Assembly (NCBI RefSeq): GCF_002269255.1
Contig: NZ_CP022826.1
Span: 3,852 to 67,851 of the forward strand
DNA from: Klebsiella quasivariicola
GTDB taxonomy: Bacteria; Pseudomonadota; Gammaproteobacteria; Enterobacterales; Enterobacteriaceae
DNA: 64,000 nucleotides
Direction: 5' to 3'
A model generated the notes under the pieces. The model saw only the letters and a list, made by a program, of their open reading frames with translations. It made no database searches and was not told where the DNA came from. The position numbers were made by a program, and so were the translations under genes. Of this stretch, positions 23,855 through 31,898 are shown one piece after another (the stretch's first letter is position 1; each line of letters opens with the position of its first letter).

Positions 23855-24400
23855 TCAGAAGTAACCGCCGGTGGTTGAATCCAGTGCCCTGAACAGGCTG
23901 TCCTGGGCTGCTTCCAGCAGACGACCTGGCAGACGGAGTTCATTCACGCGGTAACTCTGCCCGGTCTGTGTGGTCACTGTGAGGTAATACTGATCGTCAA
24001 ACTGCTGACCGGCACCGATATGCACGATGGTGGCCGTGTCGATCCAGCACAGGTTTGTGCCTTCCGCGTCCTCAAGTGGTTTGATTCGGCCTTTCAGCCA
24101 CTTCTGCGGGCGACCCGGCCGGCATTTGATCGTGATGCCGTGCTTATAGCCGCGGGTTCTGGCCACAAAGGCCGCTATTTTATCTTTATCCAGTTCCTGC
24201 GCCGGGGTGAGCTTACTGAAACTGGACGGAGAGAAGTTATACTGCAATTCTTCAAACAGGTTCAGGTACGTGGCTTCATCATCCAGATTGTCCCCGCGTT
24301 CTTTCAGCATGGAGCCCCAGATCCTCTCCATTTCGCCCTTCAGCGCCAGTTTAACCGCCTCAAATTCTTCCTGATGTTCATCGTAGTAGTTGATATCCAT
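23855..24400 (-). CDS. Conserved plasmid protein, unknown function
   Basis: The 181-residue protein starts MDINYYDEHQEEFEAVKLAL. The N-terminal half is helical and acidic. The C-terminal half (ITIKCRPGRPQKWLKGRIKP followed by ...NLCWIDTATIVHIG, YYLTVTTQTGQSYRVNELRL) looks beta-rich. No family is recognised. It is divergent from the exported-protein gene at 24541, and the palindrome at 24450-24473 lies between their starts, so both may answer to one regulator. Confidence 0.6.
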   Translation of the reverse strand: MDINYYDEHQEEFEAVKLALKGEMERIWGSMLKERGDNLDDEATYLNLFEELQYNFSPSSFSKLTPAQELDKDKIAAFVARTRGYKHGITIKCRPGRPQKWLKGRIKPLEDAEGTNLCWIDTATIVHIGAGQQFDDQYYLTVTTQTGQSYRVNELRLPGRLLEAAQDSLFRALDSTTGGYF

Positions 24401-24449
24401 CGTGTCTCCTGTTGTGTTTATGGCGAATTTGCGGAATTAATATACATAA

Positions 24450-24473
24450 AAAATGTTCAAATATGAACATTTT
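24450..24473. promoter_or_regulatory. 24-bp palindrome with core TGTTCA-N4-TGAACA
   Basis: AAAATGTTCA-AATA-TGAACATTTT is a perfect inverted repeat between two divergent genes. The same core, TGTTCATATTTGAACA, stands at 37757-37772 before a leading-region promoter. A common repressor is likely. Confidence 0.7.
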
Positions 24474-24540
24474 CAGGCTATAAATACAGGCAGATTATAA
24501 CAGGCCAGTCCACCAGGATTCGGCCAGGAGCTGAGTACGC

Positions 24541-25011
24541 ATGATAAAGAAACCACTTATTGCCGGCATCATGCTGGTTGTGGCGCACACCGCCGGCGCT
24601 GCGCAGGGTGATGATACCAATCTGCAGCAGATTTATACCGAGGCGGGCATTCAGGGGATATGCAGCGCCGGGATGCTGGCTGTGCCGGAAGGGGCCAGGG
24701 ATGAAGTTGTCCCGCAGAACGTCAGACACCTCCTGGTTCAGTGTGCCTATTTCGACGAGCAGCAGTTGCGCCGGCGTGCCGGCCTGCCGGCTCAGACATT
24801 TAGCCACTGGCGTGACCGCAATGCGGTCCTTAATCTGTCGTCTGACCAGGTATCTGATGCGCTCTGGCTGTCAGCGTGGCGTGATTTCCGGGCACAACTG
24901 GCCTCGGCCTACCCGGCCCCGGCGGAAAAAAGGCACAGGGGAAAGAGGCCGTACCCGCCGGCACGAAGCCCGGCACTGAGCATGGGAGTGCGGCGGATTG
25001 ACCGGCTTTGA
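24541..25011 (+). CDS. Exported protein of unknown function
   Basis: The 156-residue protein has a signal peptide (MIKKPLIAGIMLVVAHTAGA) cleaved near residue 20. The mature part holds two Cys (GICSAGML, VQCAYFDEQQ). The C-terminus beyond about residue 130 is basic and Pro-rich and overlaps the start of the next gene. No family is recognised. It opens a rightward cluster of five overlapping genes including a membrane nuclease and a lipoprotein. Confidence 0.6.
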   Translation: MIKKPLIAGIMLVVAHTAGAAQGDDTNLQQIYTEAGIQGICSAGMLAVPEGARDEVVPQNVRHLLVQCAYFDEQQLRRRAGLPAQTFSHWRDRNAVLNLSSDQVSDALWLSAWRDFRAQLASAYPAPAEKRHRGKRPYPPARSPALSMGVRRIDRL

Positions 25012-25246
25012 CTTGATCCTGTGGCGACGGGGCCTGAACTGGACCCAGGAACGCGCCGCGGCTGAGCTCGGTATCAGCCGTACCAGCCTGGTAAAATATG
25101 AGGACGGTGAGACAGTACCCCGGACCATACAACTTGCCACCGTCGCGCTGACGCTGAAAGCGGAATGGCCCACCCTGAAAACCATGAGCAAAGACAGGCT
25201 GCTGCGGCAGCTGAAGTATGAAGTGCTGAGGATCGATAATGAATGA
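24998..25246 (+). CDS. Cro/C1-type helix-turn-helix regulator
   Basis: The 82-residue protein from a TTG start (24998) overlaps the preceding gene by 14 bp, with GGAG upstream. Its first 60 residues form a standard HTH_3 domain (LILWRRGLNWTQERAAAELG and then ISRTSLVKYEDGETVPRTIQ). It is the only DNA-binding protein evident in the 24541-26553 cluster and the likely local regulator. Its last codons overlap the next gene's ATG at 25239. Confidence 0.75.
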   Translation: MTGFDLILWRRGLNWTQERAAAELGISRTSLVKYEDGETVPRTIQLATVALTLKAEWPTLKTMSKDRLLRQLKYEVLRIDNE

Positions 25247-25826
25247 GTCCATCCATGTTGTCGGCTCTTTTATCCTTGCGGGTATCCTGCTGTATGGCCT
25301 CTGGCTGGGTACACGGCGACGCCGGCGCCGGCACGAACGGAAACAGGCCAGCGCGGTACGTGTGATCGATAAAATTAATACGTTTCCGCATTTCGGGCAG
25401 AAAATTGCCTATCTGCGCAAGATTGACCCGTTTGTGTTCGAAGAGCTGCTGCTTGAAGGCTTTGAACGCCGAGGCTTTGAAGTGATCCGTAACCGCCGGT
25501 ATACCGGTGACGGCGGGATTGATGGCCGTGTGAAGATTGATGGCCAGACCTGGCTTATCCAGGCCAAACGCTATACCAGCTATATTGCCGTTGGCCACGT
25601 CCGTGACTTCAGCGACCTGCTGAACGCCACCGGTGCCCGCGGTTTTTTCTGCCATACCGGCAAAACGCGCGAAGGAACCAAATCGCTCATTCGCGGAGAC
25701 AGCCGTATGATCCTGGTCAGTGGCCAGAAGCTGCTAGACCTTATTGCCACCGATGCGCCGTTTATCCCGTATCCGGGATACCGGCCACCGGCCGAAATGG
25801 TTCAACCTGAACAGGAGACAACATGA
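25239..25826 (+). CDS. Membrane-anchored restriction endonuclease-like protein (Mrr catalytic domain)
   Basis: The 195-residue protein has an N-terminal membrane anchor (VVGSFILAGILLYGLWLG, residues 7-24) followed by a basic RRRRRRHERK stretch, so the enzyme faces the cytoplasm. Residues 65-170 form an Mrr-type PD-(D/E)XK nuclease: FVFEELLLEGFERRGFEVI, the GDGGIDG motif (90-96) and the Q-A-K triad part LIQAKRY (107-112). It should cut DNA next to the membrane. Possible roles are defence against entering DNA or processing during transfer. It lies in a cluster with a regulator, a lipoprotein and an exported protein. Confidence 0.8.
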   Translation: MNESIHVVGSFILAGILLYGLWLGTRRRRRRHERKQASAVRVIDKINTFPHFGQKIAYLRKIDPFVFEELLLEGFERRGFEVIRNRRYTGDGGIDGRVKIDGQTWLIQAKRYTSYIAVGHVRDFSDLLNATGARGFFCHTGKTREGTKSLIRGDSRMILVSGQKLLDLIATDAPFIPYPGYRPPAEMVQPEQETT

Positions 25827-26308
25827 AATTCAAAGGATACGTCGCCGCCCTGCCGGCACTGTTGCTGACAGGGTGCGCCATGCTCCCCGGACAGCCCACC
25901 GATTATGACCGCTTCTGTAACGTCTCAGGCATCGCCAGCCACGGCGAAACCTACCGTGTCAGTGACAGCCAGGATTTCTGGTTAACCCCGAACGGCCGCT
26001 ATCTCAGCCAGGCTGAGTACAGCAGTCCGGCTGATACGCTTCAGAAACTGACGGGTGTGGTCAGTGGTGAAGATCCTGACCAGGTGCGGAAGAACGCCGT
26101 CAGGGTAAGGGTGTTCCGCGTCGAGAGTGAAAACAGCCATAAAGGTGCGTGCCTGCCTGTGCGTTATGACGATAATGGCGCACAGCGTAAAATGGATTCA
26201 CTGACTAACGGCCGCCGTATGGTGGTATTCAGTGAAGATGAAGGTCAGTCTGGTCAGCAGATTTACAACAAAAGTCGTGGTACAGGATTCAGTTACAGGT
26301 TGTTATGA
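25823..26308 (+). CDS. Lipoprotein of unknown function
   Basis: The 161-residue protein has a lipoprotein signal (MKFKGYVAALPALLLTGCAM) with the modified Cys at 18. Its ATGA overlaps the stop of the nuclease gene, so the two are translationally coupled. The mature part contains one more Cys pair candidate (DRFCNVSG and GACLPVRY) and is hydrophilic. No family is recognised. Confidence 0.7.
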   Translation: MKFKGYVAALPALLLTGCAMLPGQPTDYDRFCNVSGIASHGETYRVSDSQDFWLTPNGRYLSQAEYSSPADTLQKLTGVVSGEDPDQVRKNAVRVRVFRVESENSHKGACLPVRYDDNGAQRKMDSLTNGRRMVVFSEDEGQSGQQIYNKSRGTGFSYRLL

Positions 26309-26553
26309 GTGGATTGAAAGGCCGCCGAATCAGCGCGGATATGTTTGCTATGATGTTAAAAGTACCTGTCGGGGAGCTGGTTTTTGCAGCCCGACACAAC
26401 CAGCCGCTACACGGACAGGCGCTACCTCCTTACGGGATCGGCGGCGGGAAAAGCTGGAGCTCGACCGCCTCCACCCGCAGTATGACGTTTGATATGCAGG
26501 ATGCGGTCGATTTCAGCGAGAAATTTCATAAAATTCAGTCGCCTGACGGCTGA
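26305..26553 (+). CDS. Small plasmid protein, possible DNA-binding
   Basis: The 82-residue protein starts with an ATGA overlap on the preceding lipoprotein gene. Residues 5-32 (KGRRISADMFAMMLKVPVGE) suggest a helix-turn-helix-like fold. The rest (GIGGGKSWSSTASTRSMTFD) is not recognised. It ends the five-gene cluster 18 bp before the recombinase start. Confidence 0.5.
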   Translation: MSGLKGRRISADMFAMMLKVPVGELVFAARHNQPLHGQALPPYGIGGGKSWSSTASTRSMTFDMQDAVDFSEKFHKIQSPDG

Positions 26554-26571
26554 TTAGCGGATTTTAAAAAA

Positions 26572-27312
26572 TTGAACACTTTCCCCCTGCAAATTTCTCA
26601 GAATTCACGTAGCGACGCCATCGGGACCGGGCGCGTGACATATGCCTACTTCGATTATGCCGATGCGCTGGCGCTGCGGGAGATGGCCAGCCAGGCTGAT
26701 TTACCCAAATACCTGCTGGCCCCGGAGGTGTCGGTGTTTCTGCGGTATGTGCCAGACCTGCGCCAGCAGGTCCTTTTCGATACCCTCTGGAACACGGGCG
26801 CGCGTATTAATGAGGCGCTGGCGCTGACCGGCGCCAGCTTTCAGCTTGACGGTTCCCGGCCGTTTGTCCGGCTGAAGACGCTTAAACAGCGTCAGCGTGG
26901 CCGCGGCAGGCCGGGCAAGGATGAGGAGGTGTTCCGTCTTGTTCCTCTGACCGATCCTCAATATGTCAGGAAGGTGCGTGAATTTCTGACCACCCTGCGT
27001 ATTGGTAAACAGCAGCTGCTCTGGCCGGTGCAGAGTGATAACACGCCGCGTAACTGGATCAGGAAGGCACTGGACCTCGCAAAACGTGACTCTGTCACTT
27101 TTAGTATCCCTGTTACCTGCCACACGTTCCGTCACAGCTTCTGTATGCACCTGATCCAGCATGGGGTTCCGCTGAAAGTTGTACAGGCCTATGCCGGGCA
27201 TTCCCGGCTGGAAACCACAGAAACCTACACGCGCGTGTTTGCGCTCGATGTCGGCCGTCAGTATGGCGTCCGGTTCAGCCTGCCAGACAGTCATCTAACG
27301 CTTCCGGAATAA
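26572..27312 (+). CDS. Tyrosine recombinase, ResD-like
   Basis: This 246-residue tyrosine recombinase resembles the ResD resolvase of F. ResD keeps plasmid multimers resolved. The catalytic set is visible: LWNTGARINEALALT with Arg, VTCHTFRHSFCMHL with the H-x-x-R box, GHSRLETTETYTRV with His and the nucleophile Tyr. The start is a TTG at 26572; no better start exists without losing conserved sequence. It lies directly before the partition region, where a multimer-resolution function makes sense. Confidence 0.85.
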   Translation: MNTFPLQISQNSRSDAIGTGRVTYAYFDYADALALREMASQADLPKYLLAPEVSVFLRYVPDLRQQVLFDTLWNTGARINEALALTGASFQLDGSRPFVRLKTLKQRQRGRGRPGKDEEVFRLVPLTDPQYVRKVREFLTTLRIGKQQLLWPVQSDNTPRNWIRKALDLAKRDSVTFSIPVTCHTFRHSFCMHLIQHGVPLKVVQAYAGHSRLETTETYTRVFALDVGRQYGVRFSLPDSHLTLPE

Positions 27313-27552
27313 TCCGTATTCATCCCTGTTATTTCCTTATAAATCTAAAATAATCTCTCATATTTCTATATTAGGCCGTTTTGAGGACGGCCTGACCGTC
27401 TTTTGTTGATTTTTATTCGGTATTTTTCTGTATTTTTCTATATTGGTGCATCATTTTGTCTTTACACGTCAGCAGGGATGCGTAATAATCCATTTGAAAG
27501 CTGTATTTTTCCTGATTTCTACGGTTTTTTTCTAAATAATGTGAGGTTCAAA
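27313..27552 (+). other. Presumed parC centromere and par promoter
   Basis: This AT-rich 240-bp stretch before parM carries several copies of a TATTTTTCT/TATTTCTATATT motif (TATTTCTATATTAGG at 27361, GTATTTTTCTGTATTTTTCTATATTGG from about 27420, GTATTTTTCCTG near 27504). It also has a stem-loop AGGCCGTTTTGAGGACGGCCTG at 27372-27393. ParM systems have repeats for the ParR/StbB-type adaptor exactly here. GTGAGG before the ATG at 27553 is the ribosome-binding site. Confidence 0.6.
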
Positions 27553-28527
27553 ATGCGTATTTTTGTTGACGACGGTTCCACCAACATCAAACTGGCATGG
27601 ATGGAAGATGGTGCGGTCAAAACGTTGATCAGTCCGAACAGCTTCAAGCCCGAATGGTCCATGACGTTGCTGACAGATTCATCAGTGCCGGCTTCCGCCA
27701 ACTATGAAATTGACGGGGAAAAGTACAGCTTTGACCAGCTGAGCCCGGATGCCGTGCGCACCACGGAAACCCGCTATCAGTACAGTGATGTGAATGTCGT
27801 CGCTATCCACCATGCCCTGATGCAGTCCGGCATTGAACCGCAGCCGGTTGATGTTGTGGTGACGCTGCCGCTGGGCGAGTACCTGGATGAAAACGATCAG
27901 CCTAATATGGCCAACATCGAGCGGAAAAAAGCGAACGTGAAGCGCGCGGTGGCCGTTCAGGGGCGTGAGAGCTTTACCGTGCGTAAAGTCAGCGTACTGC
28001 CAGAGTCGGTCCCTGCAGGCTTCAGTGTGCTGAAGGATCTGGACGATCTGGACTCCCTGCTGATTGTGGATATCGGTGGAACCACGCTGGATATCGCGCA
28101 CGTTCGCAGCAAAATGTCCGGCTTCACCAAGACGCATTGCGATCCTAAAACCGGTGTATCCATCATCACCGAAGCCGTAAAACATGCACTGGATACCAGC
28201 GTGAGCACCCGTACCAGTTCGTATTTTGCCGACCGTCTGATCCAGGCGCGAAATGACGAAACGTTTCTTTCCCGTTACCTCCAGAATGCTGACCAGCGGG
28301 CCCAGGTGATGAAGGTACTGCATGAGCGGGAAAAAGCCCTGACGCACCGTGTCACCGATTCAGTTGGCCGCTTTGCCGGTTTCACGCACGTCATGGTTGT
28401 CGGTGGCGGCGCCAGCCTGGTCGCCGGCGCAGTGAAGCAGGCCACGGGGGTGAGTGAAGATCGTTTCTTCGTCAGTGATAACCCGCAATTCGATCTGGTT
28501 CTGGGTATGGTGGCAATGAAGGGCTGA
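27553..28527 (+). CDS. parM: ParM/StbA actin-like plasmid segregation ATPase
   Basis: This 324-residue actin-like ATPase polymerises into filaments that push plasmid copies apart. The ATP-binding blocks are visible: phosphate-1 FVDDGSTNIKLAW (4-16), phosphate-2 LLIVDIGGTTLDIAHV (171-186) and adenosine motif HVMVVGGGASLVAGAV near 280. The start at 27553 (MRIFVDDGST) has GTGAGG upstream. An in-frame extension to 27403 runs through the centromere-like repeats and is not coding. It is followed after 2 bp by the adaptor gene. Confidence 0.92.
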   Translation: MRIFVDDGSTNIKLAWMEDGAVKTLISPNSFKPEWSMTLLTDSSVPASANYEIDGEKYSFDQLSPDAVRTTETRYQYSDVNVVAIHHALMQSGIEPQPVDVVVTLPLGEYLDENDQPNMANIERKKANVKRAVAVQGRESFTVRKVSVLPESVPAGFSVLKDLDDLDSLLIVDIGGTTLDIAHVRSKMSGFTKTHCDPKTGVSIITEAVKHALDTSVSTRTSSYFADRLIQARNDETFLSRYLQNADQRAQVMKVLHEREKALTHRVTDSVGRFAGFTHVMVVGGGASLVAGAVKQATGVSEDRFFVSDNPQFDLVLGMVAMKG

Positions 28528-28529
28528 GT

Positions 28530-28973
28530 ATGACTGATAACCGTAAGTGCTCGTTTTATATCTACCCGGAGCGCAATGCGGCGGACCGGGTAGCTGACGG
28601 CTTTCTTGAGAAACTGCCTCAGAAAGAGCGTGGCCGCGCGATGCGCGCCATGATGCTCTGTGGTGCTGCGTTGATGAAGCAGGACGAACGCCTGCCGTTC
28701 CTGATCGCTGAATTTCTGACGGAGAGCACCTCGATGCAGGATATTCAGCGGATCATCAGCAGTACGCTGCCGCAGCAGGATACAGGAGAGATGGCGCGTC
28801 TGGTTGAGGCGTTTCTGCAGGCCACCGGCGGTGGCAGCAATACGGTGTCGCCGGCAGGCGGCGCTGCGCCGGAAAACAGTCCCGCCGTGACTCCCGAACC
28901 GGCAGCACCGGAGGATAGGAATCTGGAAGAAACCCGTAAGAACGTCCAGCATCTGTTCCCGGATGATGATTAA
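28530..28973 (+). CDS. stbB: ParR/StbB-type partition adaptor
   Basis: The 147-residue protein starts MTDNRKCSFYIYPERNAADR. The N-terminal part (KCSFYIYPERNAADRVADGF) is compatible with a ribbon-helix-helix centromere-binding domain. The Ala/Pro-rich linker and charged C-terminus (EETRKNVQHLFPDDD) are as in StbB proteins that contact ParM. Only 2 bp separate it from parM, as expected for one operon. The family assignment rests mainly on position and size. Confidence 0.8.
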   Translation: MTDNRKCSFYIYPERNAADRVADGFLEKLPQKERGRAMRAMMLCGAALMKQDERLPFLIAEFLTESTSMQDIQRIISSTLPQQDTGEMARLVEAFLQATGGGSNTVSPAGGAAPENSPAVTPEPAAPEDRNLEETRKNVQHLFPDDD

Positions 28974-28982
28974 GGGGGCAGC

Positions 28983-29546
28983 GTGAAAAAATATGTGCTG
29001 TTAACCCTGACCCTCATCGCCGGCGCCGTGGCAGCAAACCCGGTAACAGCGGCCGGCAATATTGCCGGCGATGTCCAGGCGCAAGCTGCGACTGAAGTGA
29101 AAACCGGGTTTTCACCCGGCGGGACCGCATTAAATCTGGTTCTGGATTCAATCGACCACGCGCAGCATGAGATTCTGGTTGCCGCGTACAGCCTGACCAG
29201 TCGTCCTGTTGCCGGCGCGTTGCGTGCCGCAAAAAAACGGGGCGTATCGGTGGTGGTGGTGGCCGATCGCAAAGCGAACGACAACCGGTACACCGAAGTG
29301 AACTTTCTGGCCAATAACCGCGTGGCGGTGCGGATCAACGATAACTACGAGGCCATGCATGATAAATTCATGGTCTTTGACCGCCGCGCCGTCTTGACCG
29401 GATCGTTTAACTTCAGCGCCAGTGCAGACAGTCGTAATGCGGAAAATGTGGTGCTGATCAGCGGCGCGCCTGCAGTAACTGAAGCCTACGTGAACGAGTT
29501 TTCCCGTTTATGGGGCGAAGGAAAGGACGTGGCCCCACGGTACTGA
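28983..29546 (+). CDS. nuc: Phospholipase D-family endonuclease (Nuc-like), secreted
   Basis: This 187-residue nuclease is of the PLD superfamily, resembling the EDTA-resistant Nuc of the IncN plasmid pKM101. It has a signal peptide (MKKYVLLTLTLIAGAVAANP), so it acts in the periplasm. The single HKD motif is HDKFMVFD (His126, Lys128, Asp133), followed by LTGSFNFSASADSRNAENV. Such enzymes act as dimers sharing two HKD motifs. It follows stbB by 9 bp. The role in plasmid biology is not firmly known. Confidence 0.9.
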   Translation: MKKYVLLTLTLIAGAVAANPVTAAGNIAGDVQAQAATEVKTGFSPGGTALNLVLDSIDHAQHEILVAAYSLTSRPVAGALRAAKKRGVSVVVVADRKANDNRYTEVNFLANNRVAVRINDNYEAMHDKFMVFDRRAVLTGSFNFSASADSRNAENVVLISGAPAVTEAYVNEFSRLWGEGKDVAPRY

Positions 29547-29586
29547 CCTACAGCAGCGGCAGAAACTCTGCCGCCTGATTTTTAAC

Positions 29587-29660
29587 TTGATTTATATGGC
29601 TCATTCGTCGTATTATCAAGGCTCATTTTTCGGTAGCGCCCCGACTGGCGAAGGAGTAAA
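29587..29660 (+). promoter_or_regulatory. CUP-like promoter module 1 (diverged)
   Basis: -35 TTGATT (29587-29592), 18-bp spacer containing ATGGCTCATTCGTCG, and -10 TATTAT (29611-29616). The first leader hairpin is missing. The second (GCGCC-CCGACT-GGCG, 29636-29650) and the ribosome-binding site AAGGAG remain. It drives the gene at 29664 and is the least conserved copy. Confidence 0.8.
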
Positions 29661-29663
29661 ACC

Positions 29664-30170
29664 ATGCAATCATTCCCCCTGTTCGTTTCCCGTGTCGTAC
29701 CTGTGATCACCCTGAGCCATTGCCTGCGGCAGCGGCGCTGGTCCCTGCACAACACGCCATGCCAGATTGACCTGAGATCAGGTTGTCACCTGCGCTCACA
29801 GCCTTTCGGCACGCTATCCAGACGGGAAATAAGCGACCGGCCACCGGCTATGCCCCGCGGTTACTGGTTCAGGCAATGCAGCCGGGATGTCATGTTAACG
29901 GGGCGCATCGATCAGGCAGATCCTATGAAACAGGTCTATTACAACGAAGGCTGGAGCGGTCCGAACAAGTATACGTTTGAAGTTTATCAGCTGGAGAACG
30001 GGCGTTACCGGGCGCTGGCCCGCAAATGGAATGGCAAAATCAACAAGGTGCAGCAGGAAACGCAGTACCTGTCTGATACGCGGGAGGGGCTGAAGCACCA
30101 GGACTATCCCCGCACGCGCCAGGTGAAAATTTTTCTGAATTCAGACTTCTGGGAGAAGGGTAATGATTAA
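29664..30170 (+). CDS. Leading-region protein, unknown function
   Basis: The frame of 168 codons starts 8 bases after AAGGAG of CUP module 1. The first about 90 residues are Arg/Cys/Pro-rich and look unconserved. The C-terminal 80 residues (MKQVYYNEGWSGPNKYTFEV followed by YQLENGRYRALARKWNGKIN) look like a folded beta-rich domain. Translation could therefore also begin at the internal ATG near 29925. No family is recognised. The next gene overlaps its stop. Confidence 0.55.
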   Translation: MQSFPLFVSRVVPVITLSHCLRQRRWSLHNTPCQIDLRSGCHLRSQPFGTLSRREISDRPPAMPRGYWFRQCSRDVMLTGRIDQADPMKQVYYNEGWSGPNKYTFEVYQLENGRYRALARKWNGKINKVQQETQYLSDTREGLKHQDYPRTRQVKIFLNSDFWEKGND

Positions 30171-30642
30171 GATGGTTAGCGTCGTTCCGCAGCCGGAAAC
30201 AGTGAAGACGCTCCGTGAAAAAATGGGCATGACTGAAACCGCATTAGGGGCTGTCATGGGGTACGAACTGCGCGCCTGGCAGCGTAAGGAAGCTATCAGC
30301 GACGATCTCAGCCAGTACAACAAGACCAGTCTTCGCCCAGGCGAATATAACATGCTGATGCTGATCGCCGGCGTGCATCCTGATTACCGCCTGAACAGGA
30401 CGTTCAGCCCGGATGATATGGTTAAAGAGCCCGCCACGGCCGAAGACGTTCGCCGCCTGCGTCAGGCGCTGGGGCTAAAACACGCTGAAATTGCAGCGCT
30501 GTTTGGCTATAAACCGGCGTCATGGCAGACCAAAGAAAAGGCTGCTCAGCGCGGCGTAAAGCTCAAGACCGGGGAATTCAATTTCCTGTTACTTCTGGCC
30601 GGTGAGCATCCGTCACTGCAGCTGGTTGAGAAGGCGAAATAA
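30163..30642 (+). CDS. Protein of two tandem helix-turn-helix units
   Basis: The 159-residue protein is an internal duplication. Unit 1 contains VKTLREKMGMTETALGAVMG and LRPGEYNMLMLIAGVHPDYR. Unit 2 contains VRRLRQALGLKHAEIAALFG and LKTGEFNFLLLLAGEHPSLQ. Each begins with a Cro/C1-like helix-turn-helix followed by a hydrophobic helix. A one-chain pseudo-dimer of this kind would bind an operator as a monomer. It overlaps the preceding gene by 8 bp and precedes a lipoprotein gene. It is a candidate regulator of the leading region. Confidence 0.65.
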   Translation: MIKMVSVVPQPETVKTLREKMGMTETALGAVMGYELRAWQRKEAISDDLSQYNKTSLRPGEYNMLMLIAGVHPDYRLNRTFSPDDMVKEPATAEDVRRLRQALGLKHAEIAALFGYKPASWQTKEKAAQRGVKLKTGEFNFLLLLAGEHPSLQLVEKAK

Positions 30643-30670
30643 GGCCCGCGGCGACCAGAGAGGACCCTTT

Positions 30671-31081
30671 ATGATCACCACACGCCGAATGTTAATGCTG
30701 TATGCCTGCCTTGTGCCCGTAGCCCTGACAGGGTGTGATCTGGCTGATTATTTCCCGAATGTGCCACAGCCCGTGCCCGTGATTTCGCCCGGCTATCAGG
30801 TTGATATCGATGGCCACCCGGTCCGAATATCAGGATTTGATGACTGCCCGCGGGAAAAAGATGAAGCCCGGCACGCAGCTGCACAAGATGAGAAAGGCTG
30901 CATTGTGCTGTCTGCAGAGCGTTCCGAGGTGAAGGTCAGACTGTATCAGCCAGCCGGCGCCGTCACCGAAACCTGGCGGATCATCCGGGAAAAAGACGCA
31001 CGCCAGAACGATATTATTCGCCTGCAGCGCCCGAACGGTGCGCTTGTGATGCAAAATTTACAGGGGAAAGAGTCTCCTTAA
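30671..31081 (+). CDS. Lipoprotein of unknown function
   Basis: The start at 30671 (MITTRRMLMLYACLVPVALT) follows GAGG and gives 136 residues with the lipobox LTGC (Cys22). The mature part has two further Cys (FDDCPREKDE and KGCIVLSAERS). No family is recognised. It is the third gene after CUP module 1. The sequence AATTTACAGGGGAAAGAGTC at its 3' end recurs in other leading-region intervals. Confidence 0.65.
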   Translation: MITTRRMLMLYACLVPVALTGCDLADYFPNVPQPVPVISPGYQVDIDGHPVRISGFDDCPREKDEARHAAAQDEKGCIVLSAERSEVKVRLYQPAGAVTETWRIIREKDARQNDIIRLQRPNGALVMQNLQGKESP

Positions 31082-31104
31082 ATCAGGAAAATAACAAAAT
31101 TAAC

Positions 31105-31195
31105 TTGATTTATATGGCTCATTAGACGTATAATAATTACATCGAAAGGCAATCCGGTCTTTCGACGGTAGCGCCCCGACCGGCGCAGGAGTCAC
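31105..31195 (+). promoter_or_regulatory. CUP-like promoter module 2
   Basis: TTGATT (31105-31110), 18-bp spacer with ATGGCTCATTAGACG, TATAAT (31129-31134). The leader has hairpin 1 CGAAAG...CTTTCG, hairpin 2 GCGCC-CCGACC-GGCGC and the ribosome-binding site AGGAG. It drives the gene at 31199. Confidence 0.9.
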
Positions 31196-31198
31196 CTT

Positions 31199-31462
31199 AT
31201 GACTGCTCTCAATTCTCAGCAACAGGCTGATGTTGCCCGCTATATCCGGGAACATGGCAATAAAACCGTTATTTCCCCTGAATGGTCACTTATTTATTTC
31301 TCGCTGTGTCAGTGTGAATTACATCAATCGCATGAAGCCATTATTTTTCATAATGGCCGACCTGCAGGGCTATTTCTTCTGAATGAAACAGGCGAGCTCA
31401 CCGAATTATATCTGCTGGGGTCGCTTTCTGACATTCTCACCGCCGCTGCGGTCAACAAATAG
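31199..31462 (+). CDS. Leading-region protein, unknown function
   Basis: The 87-residue protein starts MTALNSQQQADVARYIREHG behind CUP module 2. It is short, soluble and helical in its first third, with a beta-like middle (HEAIIFHNGRPAGLFLLNET). No family is recognised. It is followed 21 bp later by the DUF3085-like gene and is probably co-transcribed with it. Confidence 0.65.
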   Translation: MTALNSQQQADVARYIREHGNKTVISPEWSLIYFSLCQCELHQSHEAIIFHNGRPAGLFLLNETGELTELYLLGSLSDILTAAAVNK

Positions 31463-31483
31463 CTTTCAGGGAGTAAATACACT

Positions 31484-31846
31484 ATGACCATGCAATCAGA
31501 ACTTGTTTTTACTGATCCTATGCTCAACGTCGTTATTGCTGAAGTTAAGCGTTTTAATTGCCCACTTCTTTTTGTCAAAGATCATGGCGTGTATGTGATG
31601 GCGGCGAAAGGTGAGAAAAACAGTAATGGGATGCACAATGTCTGTTACGCCAATGGTTTCAATCCGGATACAACGGATTTTGACGAGCTCTGGGACCGGA
31701 TGCGTGATGCCTGTGGCGGAGATGATTTTTGCGAATCCCTGGACCTCGATCCGAGGTCGATTGAACTTCTCAGCCGTACCAAACCCTGCCTGAAAATAAT
31801 GCTTTCAGAGACGGAACTGGAAGTTATTGCAGGGGGACAGAAATAA
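31484..31846 (+). CDS. DUF3085-like leading-region protein
   Basis: The 120-residue protein contains FNCPLLFVKDHGVYVMAAKG and MHNVCYANGFNPDTTDFDEL, then DDFCESLDL. This looks like the DUF3085 family of plasmid proteins, whose activity is not known to me. GGGAG lies before the ATG. A terminator directly after it (31852-31875) ends the operon from CUP module 2. Confidence 0.7.
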   Translation: MTMQSELVFTDPMLNVVIAEVKRFNCPLLFVKDHGVYVMAAKGEKNSNGMHNVCYANGFNPDTTDFDELWDRMRDACGGDDFCESLDLDPRSIELLSRTKPCLKIMLSETELEVIAGGQK

Positions 31847-31851
31847 ACCAT

Positions 31852-31875
31852 AAAAGCCCGTTAAATCGGGCTTTT
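31852..31875. terminator. Intrinsic terminator
   Basis: AAAAGCCCG (31852-31860) pairs with CGGGCTTTT (31867-31875), continuing into T residues. It closes the operon from CUP module 2. Confidence 0.85.
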
Positions 31876-31898
31876 TTATATATCACTGTATTTACATC

